Under the pieces are notes generated by a model, which had not been told where the DNA came from, did not search any database, and saw nothing but the letters and a program-made list of their open reading frames with translations. Positions 36,070 through 44,244 of a DNA stretch of 64,000 nucleotides are shown piece after piece. Source of the stretch: an uncultured Dorea sp. (GTDB taxonomy: Bacteria; Bacillota; Clostridia; Lachnospirales; Lachnospiraceae); assembly GCA_948602995.1 (NCBI GenBank), contig CAPEBR010000013.1, positions 27,974 to 91,973 on the forward strand. Direction: 5' to 3'. The position numbers and the translations under genes were made by a program. Within the stretch, counting starts at the first letter, position 1. Every line of letters starts with the position of its first letter.

Positions 36070-37407
36070 TTACATATATCTGTTAATATAACTGATCAGC
36101 CGTTTTGTGTCCTTTTGATATTGTACGATTCCAGGAGATCCTAAAACAATTGTGATATATGTCTTACCATTATATTTATAGGCTCCGGAAAAGCAGTTCT
36201 GCGCCTGATTCGTAAATCCTGTTTTTACCCCGCATATTCCCTCTGTCTCTCCAAGCAGTGCATTGGTAGAATAAAGAACATATTTATTTTTCTGTTTCTT
36301 TGTTCTGAATTTACAGAACCTGGTATTAACAATTTTCCGAAATGTCTTATTTCTCATGGCATAACGTGTAATGACAGCCAGATCCTTTGCTGATGTGTAA
36401 TGTTTTTTTGCATGCAGTCCATGAGGATTTTTAAAAGAAGTATTCGTGCATCCCAGCTCTTTTGCCTTTTTGTTCATCATTTTTGAAAACTTTTTCACAC
36501 TTCCTGCGGTATGTATTGCAAGTGCTGTAGCGGCTCCGTTATCCGAGGGAAGCAGTGTCATATACAGCATCTGCTTCATAGATGCCTTGTCATTCACTGC
36601 CCTTGCCCCAAGAGCAGAATACGGCGTGTTTACAGCTTCTGCCGTAATCTTCACTTTACTGTTCAGCTTTTTGTTTTCCAGTGCCAGAATAGAGGTCATA
36701 ATCTTGGTAGTGCTTGCATTAGGCCGTCTGGTGTTCATTGATTTTCCATAAAAAATCTGTCCGGATTCCATTTCCATAATAACAGCGCTTTTTGCCTTTA
36801 TTTTTAATTCCTTTCTGTTTCGTGTGGTGACTGTGATGGTCTCGCTGATATATCCGGTACAGTTATCATTAGCATCAATCACAATCCTCCATAAGGATGT
36901 ATTGGCTTTCTTCCATGCCCTGGGATAAACCAGTGTCACCCTGCCATCCTCCATGCCAGTGGAAAACGAACTTTGTGTCTCCCACTTACCGCTTGAAGGC
37001 TGATACATCTGAAGGGAAATCATGCGCTTCTCACCTGGAGTGATTGTAATCGTATTGCGAATCTCAGAGCCGGGTGTCTTCTCATAGGCAGTCTTGATGC
37101 CATATACTGCAGTTTCTGTTACACGGCTGTCCTCATCTTCCCCATTTCCTGGTTCCTCTGGTTCTTCCGGCTTCTCCGGCTCCTCTGGTTTCTCCTCTTG
37201 CCCTGGTTCTTCCGGTTTGCCCGGCTCCTCTGACTTTTCTTCTTGCCCTGGTTCTTCCGGTTCGCCTGGCTGTCCCGGCTCTTCCCGCCCCACTATACTT
37301 TCTGACGGAGTCTCCTGTGCCCAGGCTATCTCGCCCATACACAGACATGAACACATCACCCATGCAATGAATAAAATAGTTTTTCTCTTTACGTCTCTTT
37401 TTTTCAT
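36070..37407 (-). CDS. D-alanyl-D-alanine carboxypeptidase with Pro/Glu repeat
   Basis: Second S11 family DD-carboxypeptidase here, 445 residues from ATG at 37407 (AGGAG upstream). Signal peptide ends near AWAQ (residue ~31). Residues ~42-88 are a Pro/Glu/Gly repeat built from PEEPGQEEK-like units. A beta-rich insert (about 95-200) precedes the catalytic domain with S232-T-T-K235, S288-D-N290 and K395-T-G397. It lacks an obvious C-terminal amphipathic anchor. The repeat probably spans the wall as a stalk. Confidence 0.9.
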   Translation of the reverse strand: MKKRDVKRKTILFIAWVMCSCLCMGEIAWAQETPSESIVGREEPGQPGEPEEPGQEEKSEEPGKPEEPGQEEKPEEPEKPEEPEEPGNGEDEDSRVTETAVYGIKTAYEKTPGSEIRNTITITPGEKRMISLQMYQPSSGKWETQSSFSTGMEDGRVTLVYPRAWKKANTSLWRIVIDANDNCTGYISETITVTTRNRKELKIKAKSAVIMEMESGQIFYGKSMNTRRPNASTTKIMTSILALENKKLNSKVKITAEAVNTPYSALGARAVNDKASMKQMLYMTLLPSDNGAATALAIHTAGSVKKFSKMMNKKAKELGCTNTSFKNPHGLHAKKHYTSAKDLAVITRYAMRNKTFRKIVNTRFCKFRTKKQKNKYVLYSTNALLGETEGICGVKTGFTNQAQNCFSGAYKYNGKTYITIVLGSPGIVQYQKDTKRLISYINRYM

Positions 37408-37437
37408 CTTATTCTCCTGTAAAAAATAATACATACC

Positions 37438-37917
37438 TTACTTGTGATATGGTTCTCCTCTGTTAATCCGAAAGCTTCGGTATATCTGTTCCAACAGAAT
37501 TACACGCATCAGCTGGTGGGGAAAGGTCATCCGCGAGAAGCTCAAGGCAAAATCGGACCTTTTCAGAATCTCTTCTCCCAGTCCCAGGGAACCTCCTATT
37601 ATAAATACAACCACGCTTTCTCCCTGAATTCCGAGACCTTCTATCCTCCTGGCCAGTTCCTCTGAAGAAAGCTGCTTTCCCTGTATCTCCAATGTGATTA
37701 CAAATGCATCCTCTTTTATATGACGGAAAATCCTCTCTGCTTCTTTTGCCCGTACTGCCTCTTCTTCCGTTTTGCCGGCATGCTCTGGAATCTTCTCATC
37801 TGCTACTTCTATGATCTCCAGCCTGCAATATCTGCTGAGGCGTTTCACATATTCTGCAATTGCGTCCTTTAAATATTTTTCTTTTATTTTTCCTACTGTT
37901 ATTAACAAAATCTTCAT
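37438..37917 (-). CDS. rlmH: 23S rRNA (pseudouridine1915-N3)-methyltransferase RlmH
   Basis: SPOUT-fold methyltransferase acting on helix 69 of 23S rRNA in assembled ribosomes. MKILLITVGKIKEKYLKDAI at the start, FIIGGSLGLG in the knot and the terminal EQIYRSFRINRGEPYHK are diagnostic. ATG at 37917 gives 159 residues, the standard length; the frame is open eight codons further. It follows the ZIP transporter gene by 16 bases. Confidence 0.97.
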   Translation of the reverse strand: MKILLITVGKIKEKYLKDAIAEYVKRLSRYCRLEIIEVADEKIPEHAGKTEEEAVRAKEAERIFRHIKEDAFVITLEIQGKQLSSEELARRIEGLGIQGESVVVFIIGGSLGLGEEILKRSDFALSFSRMTFPHQLMRVILLEQIYRSFRINRGEPYHK

Positions 37918-37933
37918 CTTAATCTCTTTATTT

Positions 37934-38710
37934 TTATCCAAGCGCTACATCAAGCATCATCATCAGTACAAAGCCTGCTGCGAATCCAATCGTTCCTATA
38001 TTGCTGTGTTCCCCTTCTGCTGACTCTGGAACAAGCTCTTCTACAACCACATAGATCATTGCCCCTGCTGCAAATGCCAGAAGATACGGAAGTACCGGTG
38101 TAATATATGCTGCGAGAAGCACCGTAATCCCTCCTGCAACCGGTTCAACAACTCCTGACAGGGTTCCATAGAGGAATGCCTTTCCCCGTCCACCGCCTTC
38201 ACTACGTACAGGCAGTGATACGATGAAGCCCTCCGGAAGATTCTGCATGGCAATGCCCACTGCCAGTGCAAATGCCCCCGCTATTGTCACGTCCCCGCTG
38301 CCGGTCAGAAGTCCCGCAAATACGGCTCCACTTGAGATTCCCTCTGGTATATTATGAATGGTTACTGCCAATACGAGCATCGTAGATTTGTTTAACGTAG
38401 TCCCCGGACCCTCAGTCTCCTCTGAGCCGATATGCATATGGGGAATCGTTCTGTCAAGAACCAGCAGGAAGGCGATACCTAGCAGAAATCCCGCGGCGGC
38501 CGGAACAAAAGCAAATTTACCCATATGGGATGACATGTCCATGGCCGGAATGAGCAGAGACCATACAGATGCAGCAACCATAACGCCTGCCGCAAATCCC
38601 AGCAAAGACTTCTGAACCAGGGGTTTTAGTTCATTCCTCATAAACAGAACACATGCTGCTCCCATTGTGGTACCGATGAACGGAATCATAAGTCCTAGAA
38701 AAATTATCAT
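37934..38710 (-). CDS. ZIP family divalent metal transporter
   Basis: A 258-residue membrane protein with eight hydrophobic segments. The two metal-site helices are clear: TIHNIPEGISSGAVFAG and AVGIAMQNLPEGFIVSL, with a histidine-bearing loop (PHMHIGSEE) between segments. Probably imports zinc or iron, or possibly manganese. AAAGGAG precedes the ATG. Confidence 0.9.
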   Translation of the reverse strand: MIIFLGLMIPFIGTTMGAACVLFMRNELKPLVQKSLLGFAAGVMVAASVWSLLIPAMDMSSHMGKFAFVPAAAGFLLGIAFLLVLDRTIPHMHIGSEETEGPGTTLNKSTMLVLAVTIHNIPEGISSGAVFAGLLTGSGDVTIAGAFALAVGIAMQNLPEGFIVSLPVRSEGGGRGKAFLYGTLSGVVEPVAGGITVLLAAYITPVLPYLLAFAAGAMIYVVVEELVPESAEGEHSNIGTIGFAAGFVLMMMLDVALG

Positions 38711-38790
38711 AATTTCACTCCTTTACCGCTTTTCAGACACAAGTATAGCATAGTTTTTTCATGGGGTATAGGCATGTAAATGCGAAAAAC

Positions 38791-38962
38791 AGTGCTGTGC
38801 AGATTTTTTGTTACTGTTCACTCCGCGACCAGTAACATTCGCAAATCCATCTAAAATTCGCTCCGCGAATGGGATTTGCTCACTCCTGAATCACTTTCTT
38901 ACGGTCTGTGCAGTAAATGCACAGACCTGTGTGAACAGTAACAATTTTTTATGCACAGCACT
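38791..38962 (-). terminator. nfnB terminator split by a MITE in its loop
   Basis: Stem halves AGTGCTGTGCA (38791-38801) and TGCACAGCACT (38952-38962) are 11-bp complementary and would form a terminator for the minus-strand nfnB transcript, with GTTTTT following on that strand. The nine-base loop (ATTTTTTA-type) is duplicated around a 133-bp insertion. Confidence 0.72.
38802..38950. mobile_element. MITE-like element, copy B (38810-38942), inverted relative to copy A
   Basis: 133-bp body with terminal repeats GTTACTGTTCAC/GTGAACAGTAAC, differing from copy A at two positions when reversed. Flanks GATTTTTT (38802-38809) and AATTTTTT (38943-38950) form an 8-bp target duplication with one change. 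Non-coding. Confidence 0.88.
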
Positions 38963-38997
38963 ATTTTTTCCTGTTCTTATGCTTTTATCAAAAAAAT

Positions 38998-40386
38998 CTA
39001 TTTGCCGGACAGAAGCTCATGGATTCCCTTTGCGCCTGCTTTTCCTGCTCCCATAGCAAGAATAACGGTTGCAGCGCCTGTCACTGCATCACCGCCTGCA
39101 AATACAGCAGCCTTTGATGTCTGTCCATTTTCTTCCTCTGCCACAATACATTTTCTTCTATTCGTCTCAAGCCCCTTTGTCGTGGACGCAATCAGCGGGT
39201 TCGGCGATGTTCCGAGAGACATGATGACTGTATCAAGCTCTATCTCATACTCAGAGCCAGGAATCTCAACCGGACGTCTCCTGCCGGAGGCATCTGGCTC
39301 GCCAAGTTCCATCTTCACAACAGACATACCCTTAACCCAGCCGTTCTCATCTACAAGAATTTCCTTCGGGTTTGTAAGAAGGTCAAAGATAACGCCCTCT
39401 TCTTTTGCATGATGCACTTCCTCTACTCTGGCCGGAAGCTCTGCCTCGCTCCGGCGGTATACAATGTGTACCTCTGCGCCAAGGCGGAGAGCTGTTCTTG
39501 CAGCATCCATTGCTACATTGCCGCCGCCAACTACTGCAACCTTCTTTCCAGCCGCGATCGGCGTATCATAGGAATCATCAAATGCCTTCATCAAGTTGCT
39601 TCTTGTCAGATACTCATTTGCAGAAAAGACACCGTTAGCCGTCTCTCCCGGAATACCCATGAACATCGGAAGTCCTGCACCTGATCCGATGAATACAGCC
39701 TCAAAATCCTCTTCCTCCATGAGCTGGTCAATGGTGGTGGATTTACCAATTACAACATTGGTCTCAAATTTAACGCCTAACTCTTTTACCTTTTCAATCT
39801 CTTTCTTTACTACTTTATGCTTCGGAAGACGGAACTCTGGAATTCCATATACAAGCACACCGCCAAGTTCATGCAGTGCCTCAAATACGGTTACCTCGTA
39901 GCCTAATTTTGCCAGATCTCCGGCACAGGTAAGACCGGACGGACCGGAACCGATTACTGCAACCTTGTGTCCGTTCGTCTTCTCAGCCTTTGCAGGCTTG
40001 ATATCATGCTCTAATGCATAGTCAGCAACATATCTTTCCAGCTTACCGATGGATACCGGATCTCCCTTGATACCGCGGATACATTTGCATTCACACTGGG
40101 ACTCCTGCGGACATACACGGCCGCAGATAGCCGGAAGCGCAGAGGACTCACCAATTACCTTATACGCTCCCTCAATGTCCCCTTCCTTTACTTTAGATAT
40201 GAAGCCTGGAATATTAATTGCTACCGGACAGCCCTGAATACACTTTGCATTTTTACAGTTCAGGCAGCGGGATGCCTCCTCCATAGCCTCTTCCTTATTA
40301 TATCCATAACATACTTCTTCGAAGTTTGCTGCTCTTTCCTTTGCATCCTGCTCTCTTACAGGAATTCTTTTTAACACATCAGCCAT
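38998..40386 (-). CDS. nfnB: NADH-dependent ferredoxin:NADP+ oxidoreductase, large subunit (GltA-like)
   Basis: A 462-residue flavoprotein with an N-terminal Fe-S domain (CLNCKNAKCIQGCPV and CGRVCPQESQCECKC) and two dinucleotide folds (VIGSGPSGLTCAGDLAKLGY, VVGGGNVAMDAARTAL). It resembles the glutamate synthase small subunit, but no large subunit gene is near; instead it is fused by a one-base stop/start overlap to the FAD/[2Fe-2S] subunit gene, the arrangement of the bifurcating NfnAB complex. It would couple NADH and reduced ferredoxin oxidation to NADP+ reduction. Confidence 0.88.
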   Translation of the reverse strand: MADVLKRIPVREQDAKERAANFEEVCYGYNKEEAMEEASRCLNCKNAKCIQGCPVAINIPGFISKVKEGDIEGAYKVIGESSALPAICGRVCPQESQCECKCIRGIKGDPVSIGKLERYVADYALEHDIKPAKAEKTNGHKVAVIGSGPSGLTCAGDLAKLGYEVTVFEALHELGGVLVYGIPEFRLPKHKVVKKEIEKVKELGVKFETNVVIGKSTTIDQLMEEEDFEAVFIGSGAGLPMFMGIPGETANGVFSANEYLTRSNLMKAFDDSYDTPIAAGKKVAVVGGGNVAMDAARTALRLGAEVHIVYRRSEAELPARVEEVHHAKEEGVIFDLLTNPKEILVDENGWVKGMSVVKMELGEPDASGRRRPVEIPGSEYEIELDTVIMSLGTSPNPLIASTTKGLETNRRKCIVAEEENGQTSKAAVFAGGDAVTGAATVILAMGAGKAGAKGIHELLSGK

Positions 40387-41273
40387 TAGTTGTCACCTCC
40401 GCAATTACCGCATCCACCGTGGTGGGTGTCTCCTTCTTGTACTTTCAGAATTGCACGACCTTCTTCTGTTTTATACATCATCTGTCTCTTCATTGCATTA
40501 TCAAAGTCCACAAGATGTCCGTCGAACTCTGGTCCGTCTACACAGGCAAACTTTACTTCTCCGCCTACAATGACACGGCAGGCGCCGCACATACCGGTTC
40601 CGTCAACCATAATCGGATTCATGCTGACAATTGTAGGAATCTCCAGCTTCTTTGTAAGAAGACAGGTAAACTTCATCATAATCATAGGACCAATGGCAAC
40701 GCAGACATCGTATTTCTTGCCCTCTTCTACAAGCTTTTCGATCTTAGTAGTAACCATACCTGAATGACCATATGTACCGTCATCTGTACATGGATAGTAA
40801 TTGCCTGCAACCTCTTCCATCTCTTTTTCCAGTATAAGCATGTCCTTTGTCTTTGCACCAACAATGACATCTGCATCAATTCCATGTTCCTTAAGCCACT
40901 TTACCTGTGGATAAACAGGGGCTGCACCGACGCCTCCGGCTACGAACAGCATCTTCTTGTTTTTAAGACTTTCGATGTCTTCTTCTACAAATTCGGATGG
41001 ACATCCGAGCGGTCCGATAAAATCGCGGAAGCTGTCTCCTGCCTTCAAGGCAGACATCTTCATGGTAGAAGCTCCTACCTCCTGGAATACGATTGTAATC
41101 GTTCCCGCTTCTCTGTCATAATCACAGATTGTCAGCGGGATTCTCTCGCCCTTCTCATCCATCTTAACGATAACAAACTGCCCCGGCTCACAGTGTCTTG
41201 CAACACGGGGAGCTTCAACATCCATAAGATAGATCTTATCAGCCAGTTTCTCAGCTTTTAATATCTTATACAT
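40386..41273 (-). CDS. nfnA: NADH-dependent ferredoxin:NADP+ oxidoreductase, small subunit
   Basis: A 295-residue ferredoxin-reductase-like protein. FAD-binding barrel (about 1-100, GQFVIVKMDEKGERIPLTI), NAD domain (LFVAGGVGAAPVYPQVKWL) and a [2Fe-2S] site DGTGMCGACRV ... FACVDGPEFDGH, as in PyrK/NfnA. An unusual tail HHGGCGNCGGDN could bind an additional metal. AGGAGG lies before the ATG. It overlaps nfnB by one base. Confidence 0.88.
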   Translation of the reverse strand: MYKILKAEKLADKIYLMDVEAPRVARHCEPGQFVIVKMDEKGERIPLTICDYDREAGTITIVFQEVGASTMKMSALKAGDSFRDFIGPLGCPSEFVEEDIESLKNKKMLFVAGGVGAAPVYPQVKWLKEHGIDADVIVGAKTKDMLILEKEMEEVAGNYYPCTDDGTYGHSGMVTTKIEKLVEEGKKYDVCVAIGPMIMMKFTCLLTKKLEIPTIVSMNPIMVDGTGMCGACRVIVGGEVKFACVDGPEFDGHLVDFDNAMKRQMMYKTEEGRAILKVQEGDTHHGGCGNCGGDN

Positions 41274-41306
41274 CTTACGTTCCTCCTAATATTTTTACTT
41301 CTTATA

Positions 41307-41335
41307 ATGATATAGTATATTTGCGAAAATATCAA
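41307..41335 (-). promoter_or_regulatory. Sigma-A promoter of nfnAB
   Basis: Minus strand TTGATA (41335-41330), 17 bases, TATCAT (41312-41307), about 33 bases before the nfnA ATG. Confidence 0.6.
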
Positions 41336-41343
41336 GTATATTA

Positions 41344-41390
41344 TGATACAAGCGTCAAAAGGTTATGCGTTTCATGCTTGCATGATTGAG
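41344..41390 (+). repeat. Dispersed intergenic repeat, long copy 2
   Basis: Begins TGATACAAGCGTCAAAAGG and continues to TTTCATGC-TT-GCATGA. It matches the copy at 21631-21680 (opposite strand) over about 42 bases and shares its core with short copies at 49274 and 54223. Confidence 0.65.
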
Positions 41391-41430
41391 ATAAATTCCC
41401 ATCTTTCGAGTCTCCTTCTAATAATATACT

Positions 41431-41466
41431 TATACTAAGGAGCAGAAAGATCTGCTCCTTAGTATA
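41431..41466 (-). terminator. Hairpin after the alcohol dehydrogenase gene
   Basis: 15-bp perfect stem TATACTAAGGAGCAG and complement around a six-base loop, 45 bases past the stop. T-run is poor, so it may be a weak terminator or an mRNA end stabiliser. Confidence 0.6.
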
Positions 41467-41510
41467 ACTGATTATATCACATAAAATATTAGAAGACAAA
41501 TATTTACCGC

Positions 41511-42692
41511 TTAAAAGTCAACCTCTGTTCCATAATATGTGCAATGAAACAGCTTCTCCATTGCAGCCGAATCAATTGCCCTTGGATTAGAGCCTGTACA
41601 TGCGTCGCCTACTGCGCGCTCTGCGATTCCTGCAACCTTCTCCTTAAACTCATCTTCATTGATTCCGAATTCTTTCAGAGTCTTTGGAATATTGAGCTTT
41701 ACATTGAACTCATCAATCTTTGCACACAGACTGTTGATCAGCGCCTTCTCAGATGTGCCCTCAAGACCCATTCTGCGTGCGATCTCTGCGTAACGTCCTG
41801 CTGCTGTCTTGTCATGTGCATTGTATTTAATGACATAAGGCAGATAGATTGCATTAGCACAGCCGTGCGGAATATGTCCAGTTGAGAATGCAGCTCCAGT
41901 CTTGTGCGCCATAGAATGTACAATACCAAGCAGTGCATTGGAGAATGCCATACCTGCCAGACACTGTGCGTAGTGCATCTGCTCTCTTGCATCCATATCG
42001 CAGTTATAAGAAGCCGGGAGATAATCAAGTACCATCTCAATTGCCTGTAATGCCAGTGGATCTGTAAACGGACAGTTCAGTGTGGATACATATGCTTCAA
42101 TGGCATGAGTCAGTGCATCCATACCTGTATATGCAACCTGCTTTACCGGAAGTCCTGATACGAGATCCGGATCAACGATTGCAACGTCTGGTGTAATATT
42201 GAAATCAGCAAGAGGATATTTTACGCCTGTCTGATAATTGGTAATAACGGAAAATGCCGTAACCTCTGTCGCTGTCCCGGATGTAGATGGAATAGCTGCA
42301 AACTTTGCCTTTGTACGAAGCTCCGGGAAATTAAATGGAATACATAAATCCTCAAAAGTGGTCTCCGGATATTCGTAAAATGCCCACATCGCTTTTGCTG
42401 CATCAATAGGAGAACCGCCGCCCATGGATACGATCCAGTCAGGTTCAAATTTACGCATAGCCTCAGCACCCTTCATAACAGTCTCAACAGACGGATCCGG
42501 CTCAACTCCTTCAAACAATTCAACTTCCATGCCTGCTTCCTTCAGATATCCGACTGCCCTTTCAAGAAAGCCCTGGCGCTTCATGGAACCGCCTCCGACT
42601 ACAAGGATTGCTTTTTTCCCCTTTAAGTTCTTTAACTCCTCTAAGCATCCTTTTCCGTGGTAAATGTCTCTTGGTAGTGTAAATCTGCTCAT
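41511..42692 (-). CDS. Iron-containing alcohol dehydrogenase
   Basis: A 393-residue group III alcohol dehydrogenase. NAD-binding GGGSMKRQG and SMGGGSPIDAAKAMW; iron ligands in DALTHAIEAYVS and HSMAHKTGAAFSTGHIPHGCANA. Likely reduces an aldehyde to alcohol to reoxidise NAD(P)H; could be a butanol- or propanediol-type enzyme. AAAGGAG precedes the ATG. The promoter is bracketed by two Rex-type sites. Confidence 0.92.
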   Translation of the reverse strand: MSRFTLPRDIYHGKGCLEELKNLKGKKAILVVGGGSMKRQGFLERAVGYLKEAGMEVELFEGVEPDPSVETVMKGAEAMRKFEPDWIVSMGGGSPIDAAKAMWAFYEYPETTFEDLCIPFNFPELRTKAKFAAIPSTSGTATEVTAFSVITNYQTGVKYPLADFNITPDVAIVDPDLVSGLPVKQVAYTGMDALTHAIEAYVSTLNCPFTDPLALQAIEMVLDYLPASYNCDMDAREQMHYAQCLAGMAFSNALLGIVHSMAHKTGAAFSTGHIPHGCANAIYLPYVIKYNAHDKTAAGRYAEIARRMGLEGTSEKALINSLCAKIDEFNVKLNIPKTLKEFGINEDEFKEKVAGIAERAVGDACTGSNPRAIDSAAMEKLFHCTYYGTEVDF

Positions 42693-42709
42693 TTTTCTAT
42701 CTCCTTTAC

Positions 42710-42762
42710 TTGTTAATTATTTAACTTGACTAAATTATACCTCTGTTAAATAATTAACGCAA
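42710..42762 (-). promoter_or_regulatory. Alcohol dehydrogenase promoter with two Rex operators
   Basis: Minus strand -35 TTGCGT (42762-42757), 17 bases, -10 TATAAT (42739-42734). Site 1, TTGTTAATTATTTAACTT (42710-42727), covers the start region; site 2, CTGTTAAATAATTAACGC (42743-42760), fills the spacer and -35. Both fit the clostridial Rex pattern TTGTTAA-N4-TTAACAA with two or three changes, and their 14-bp cores are exact complements. rex itself is at 57016-57681. Confidence 0.82.
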
Positions 42763-42774
42763 CCGTAGAAGAAA

Positions 42775-42806
42775 AAAAGATTGTACTAATTAACGTACAA
42801 TCTTTT
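42775..42806 (-). terminator. Terminator of the zinc-ribbon/TPR gene
   Basis: Stem AAAAGATTGTAC/GTACAATCTTTT around TAATTAAC, followed on the minus strand by a run of T, five bases past the stop at 42811. Confidence 0.85.
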
Positions 42807-42810
42807 CCCT

Positions 42811-44229
42811 TTATTTTTCTAACATATAATTTCTGGTTGTAATTCCGCTTACGCGACCGCCTCCGCTTACAAGGATTGCCTTAAACAAGGTCTCCCCTTG
42901 AGGCATGTCAACCGGCCCGCTATACTTTGTGGAGGCTGTGGTCGGATCTTCGCCATCCATCGTATAGTAAGCCTCGTATCCATCCGGCACCTTAATTTCA
43001 ATCGGATGTGCGCTTTCATACTGTCCGGTGGACGGGGATACTGCCGGGGCATCCTCCACAGGGAATTCGATCACATAGGTCTTTTCCACAGACATACCCG
43101 GGATTCCCCGTTTGTCAAGAGCTACTGCCCGGATAACGTTCTCTCCCTCCTCCAGCTGAATCGGACCGTCATAACTCTTTCCCGACTGCAGGGGATCGGT
43201 CTGATCCGTAGTATACTGGATGGTGTTTTTTCCGGCTGAAAGTTCCAGCTGCTGCACATCATCATACACTTCCTCGTCATCCAGATTAAACTCCGGTACC
43301 GCGATAATATAGTCGGACAATTTCTTCCTGATACTATCCTGCGCCTCATCCAGAACCAGCGGAATCAATGTCTTTCTGTCATTATTAACACAGAATTCCA
43401 TATAAGCTTCATAAATATCCGCATTGTCCGGCTGCTTTGCAATCGTATCATTAAATAGATCTACTGCATCATCCACCCTGTCCTGTCGGATGTATACCTG
43501 GGATAATCCCACATAAGCTTCTGATTTTTTATCATTTTTTCCGATTGCCTGGTTAAAAAAGGATTCTGCACTGCTATATTCCTGATTTTTGATCGCCTGA
43601 TATCCTTTATTTACAATTCCGTCATAAGAATTCTGATAAAGAGTATAACAGCCCGCACCGATTGCCAGGACAAGAATCACAAGAACGATCGTAATATACC
43701 GCCTTTTCTTTTTCTGATTTTCTCTTTTCTTTTCCATCTGACGACGGTACCGCTCGCGCTCAGACAGCTCTCTTTTGGCTGTATTCTGTCTGATACCGTT
43801 ATTTCTCATGGAACCTGTGTTTCTTCCGGTGCCCGTATTTCTCCTTGATGAAGAGTTCCTGCCAGTACCTGTATTTCTTCCGGAACCCATACTTCTGCCG
43901 GAACCAGTGCTTCTTCCTGGAGCAGTTTGCCGTCTGGGATCCATACTTCTGCCTGGACCAGTGTTTCTTCTTCCAGAGCCGGTGTTCCTTCGTGCAGCTG
44001 CATTCTGCGGATTTCCGGTACGTCTTACAGAGGTCCGGCCTCTGACATCGTCAGATAGATTATGGTTCAGATAATCTGTATCCCCCTCATTATTCACGCC
44101 GACCTTAATCTGTGCAGTAAGCATATCATCAAGCGGATTATAATCAGGAACAATGAATACTTCTTCCCCACATCTTGTACAGTATAATTCGCCTTCTGGT
44201 ATCTCATATCCGCAATACCTGCACCTCAT
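42811..44229 (-). CDS. Zinc-ribbon, TPR and chitobiase-like-domain membrane protein
   Basis: A 472-residue modular protein. Residues 1-22 are a zinc ribbon (C3, C6, C17, C20). About 81-149 is a hexapeptide tract built on NTGSGR, i.e. an 18-base tandem repeat. A membrane segment at 179-196 follows a very basic stretch. Outside are TPR-like helices (about 202-275) and two beta-sandwich repeats resembling the chitobiase C-terminal domain (about 325-390 and 398-470, YYTMDGEDPT, YTTDQTDP). The cytosolic ribbon and outer sensor layout suggests signalling or a scaffold; function unknown. Confidence 0.78.
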   Translation of the reverse strand: MRCRYCGYEIPEGELYCTRCGEEVFIVPDYNPLDDMLTAQIKVGVNNEGDTDYLNHNLSDDVRGRTSVRRTGNPQNAAARRNTGSGRRNTGPGRSMDPRRQTAPGRSTGSGRSMGSGRNTGTGRNSSSRRNTGTGRNTGSMRNNGIRQNTAKRELSERERYRRQMEKKRENQKKKRRYITIVLVILVLAIGAGCYTLYQNSYDGIVNKGYQAIKNQEYSSAESFFNQAIGKNDKKSEAYVGLSQVYIRQDRVDDAVDLFNDTIAKQPDNADIYEAYMEFCVNNDRKTLIPLVLDEAQDSIRKKLSDYIIAVPEFNLDDEEVYDDVQQLELSAGKNTIQYTTDQTDPLQSGKSYDGPIQLEEGENVIRAVALDKRGIPGMSVEKTYVIEFPVEDAPAVSPSTGQYESAHPIEIKVPDGYEAYYTMDGEDPTTASTKYSGPVDMPQGETLFKAILVSGGGRVSGITTRNYMLEK

Positions 44230-44244
44230 ACTCTCACCAACCTC

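Noticed and set aside
38998..40386. Glutamate synthase small subunit (gltD) as the identity of the GltA-like protein
   Set aside because: No large subunit nearby, and the coupled FAD/[2Fe-2S] subunit gene fits NfnAB better.
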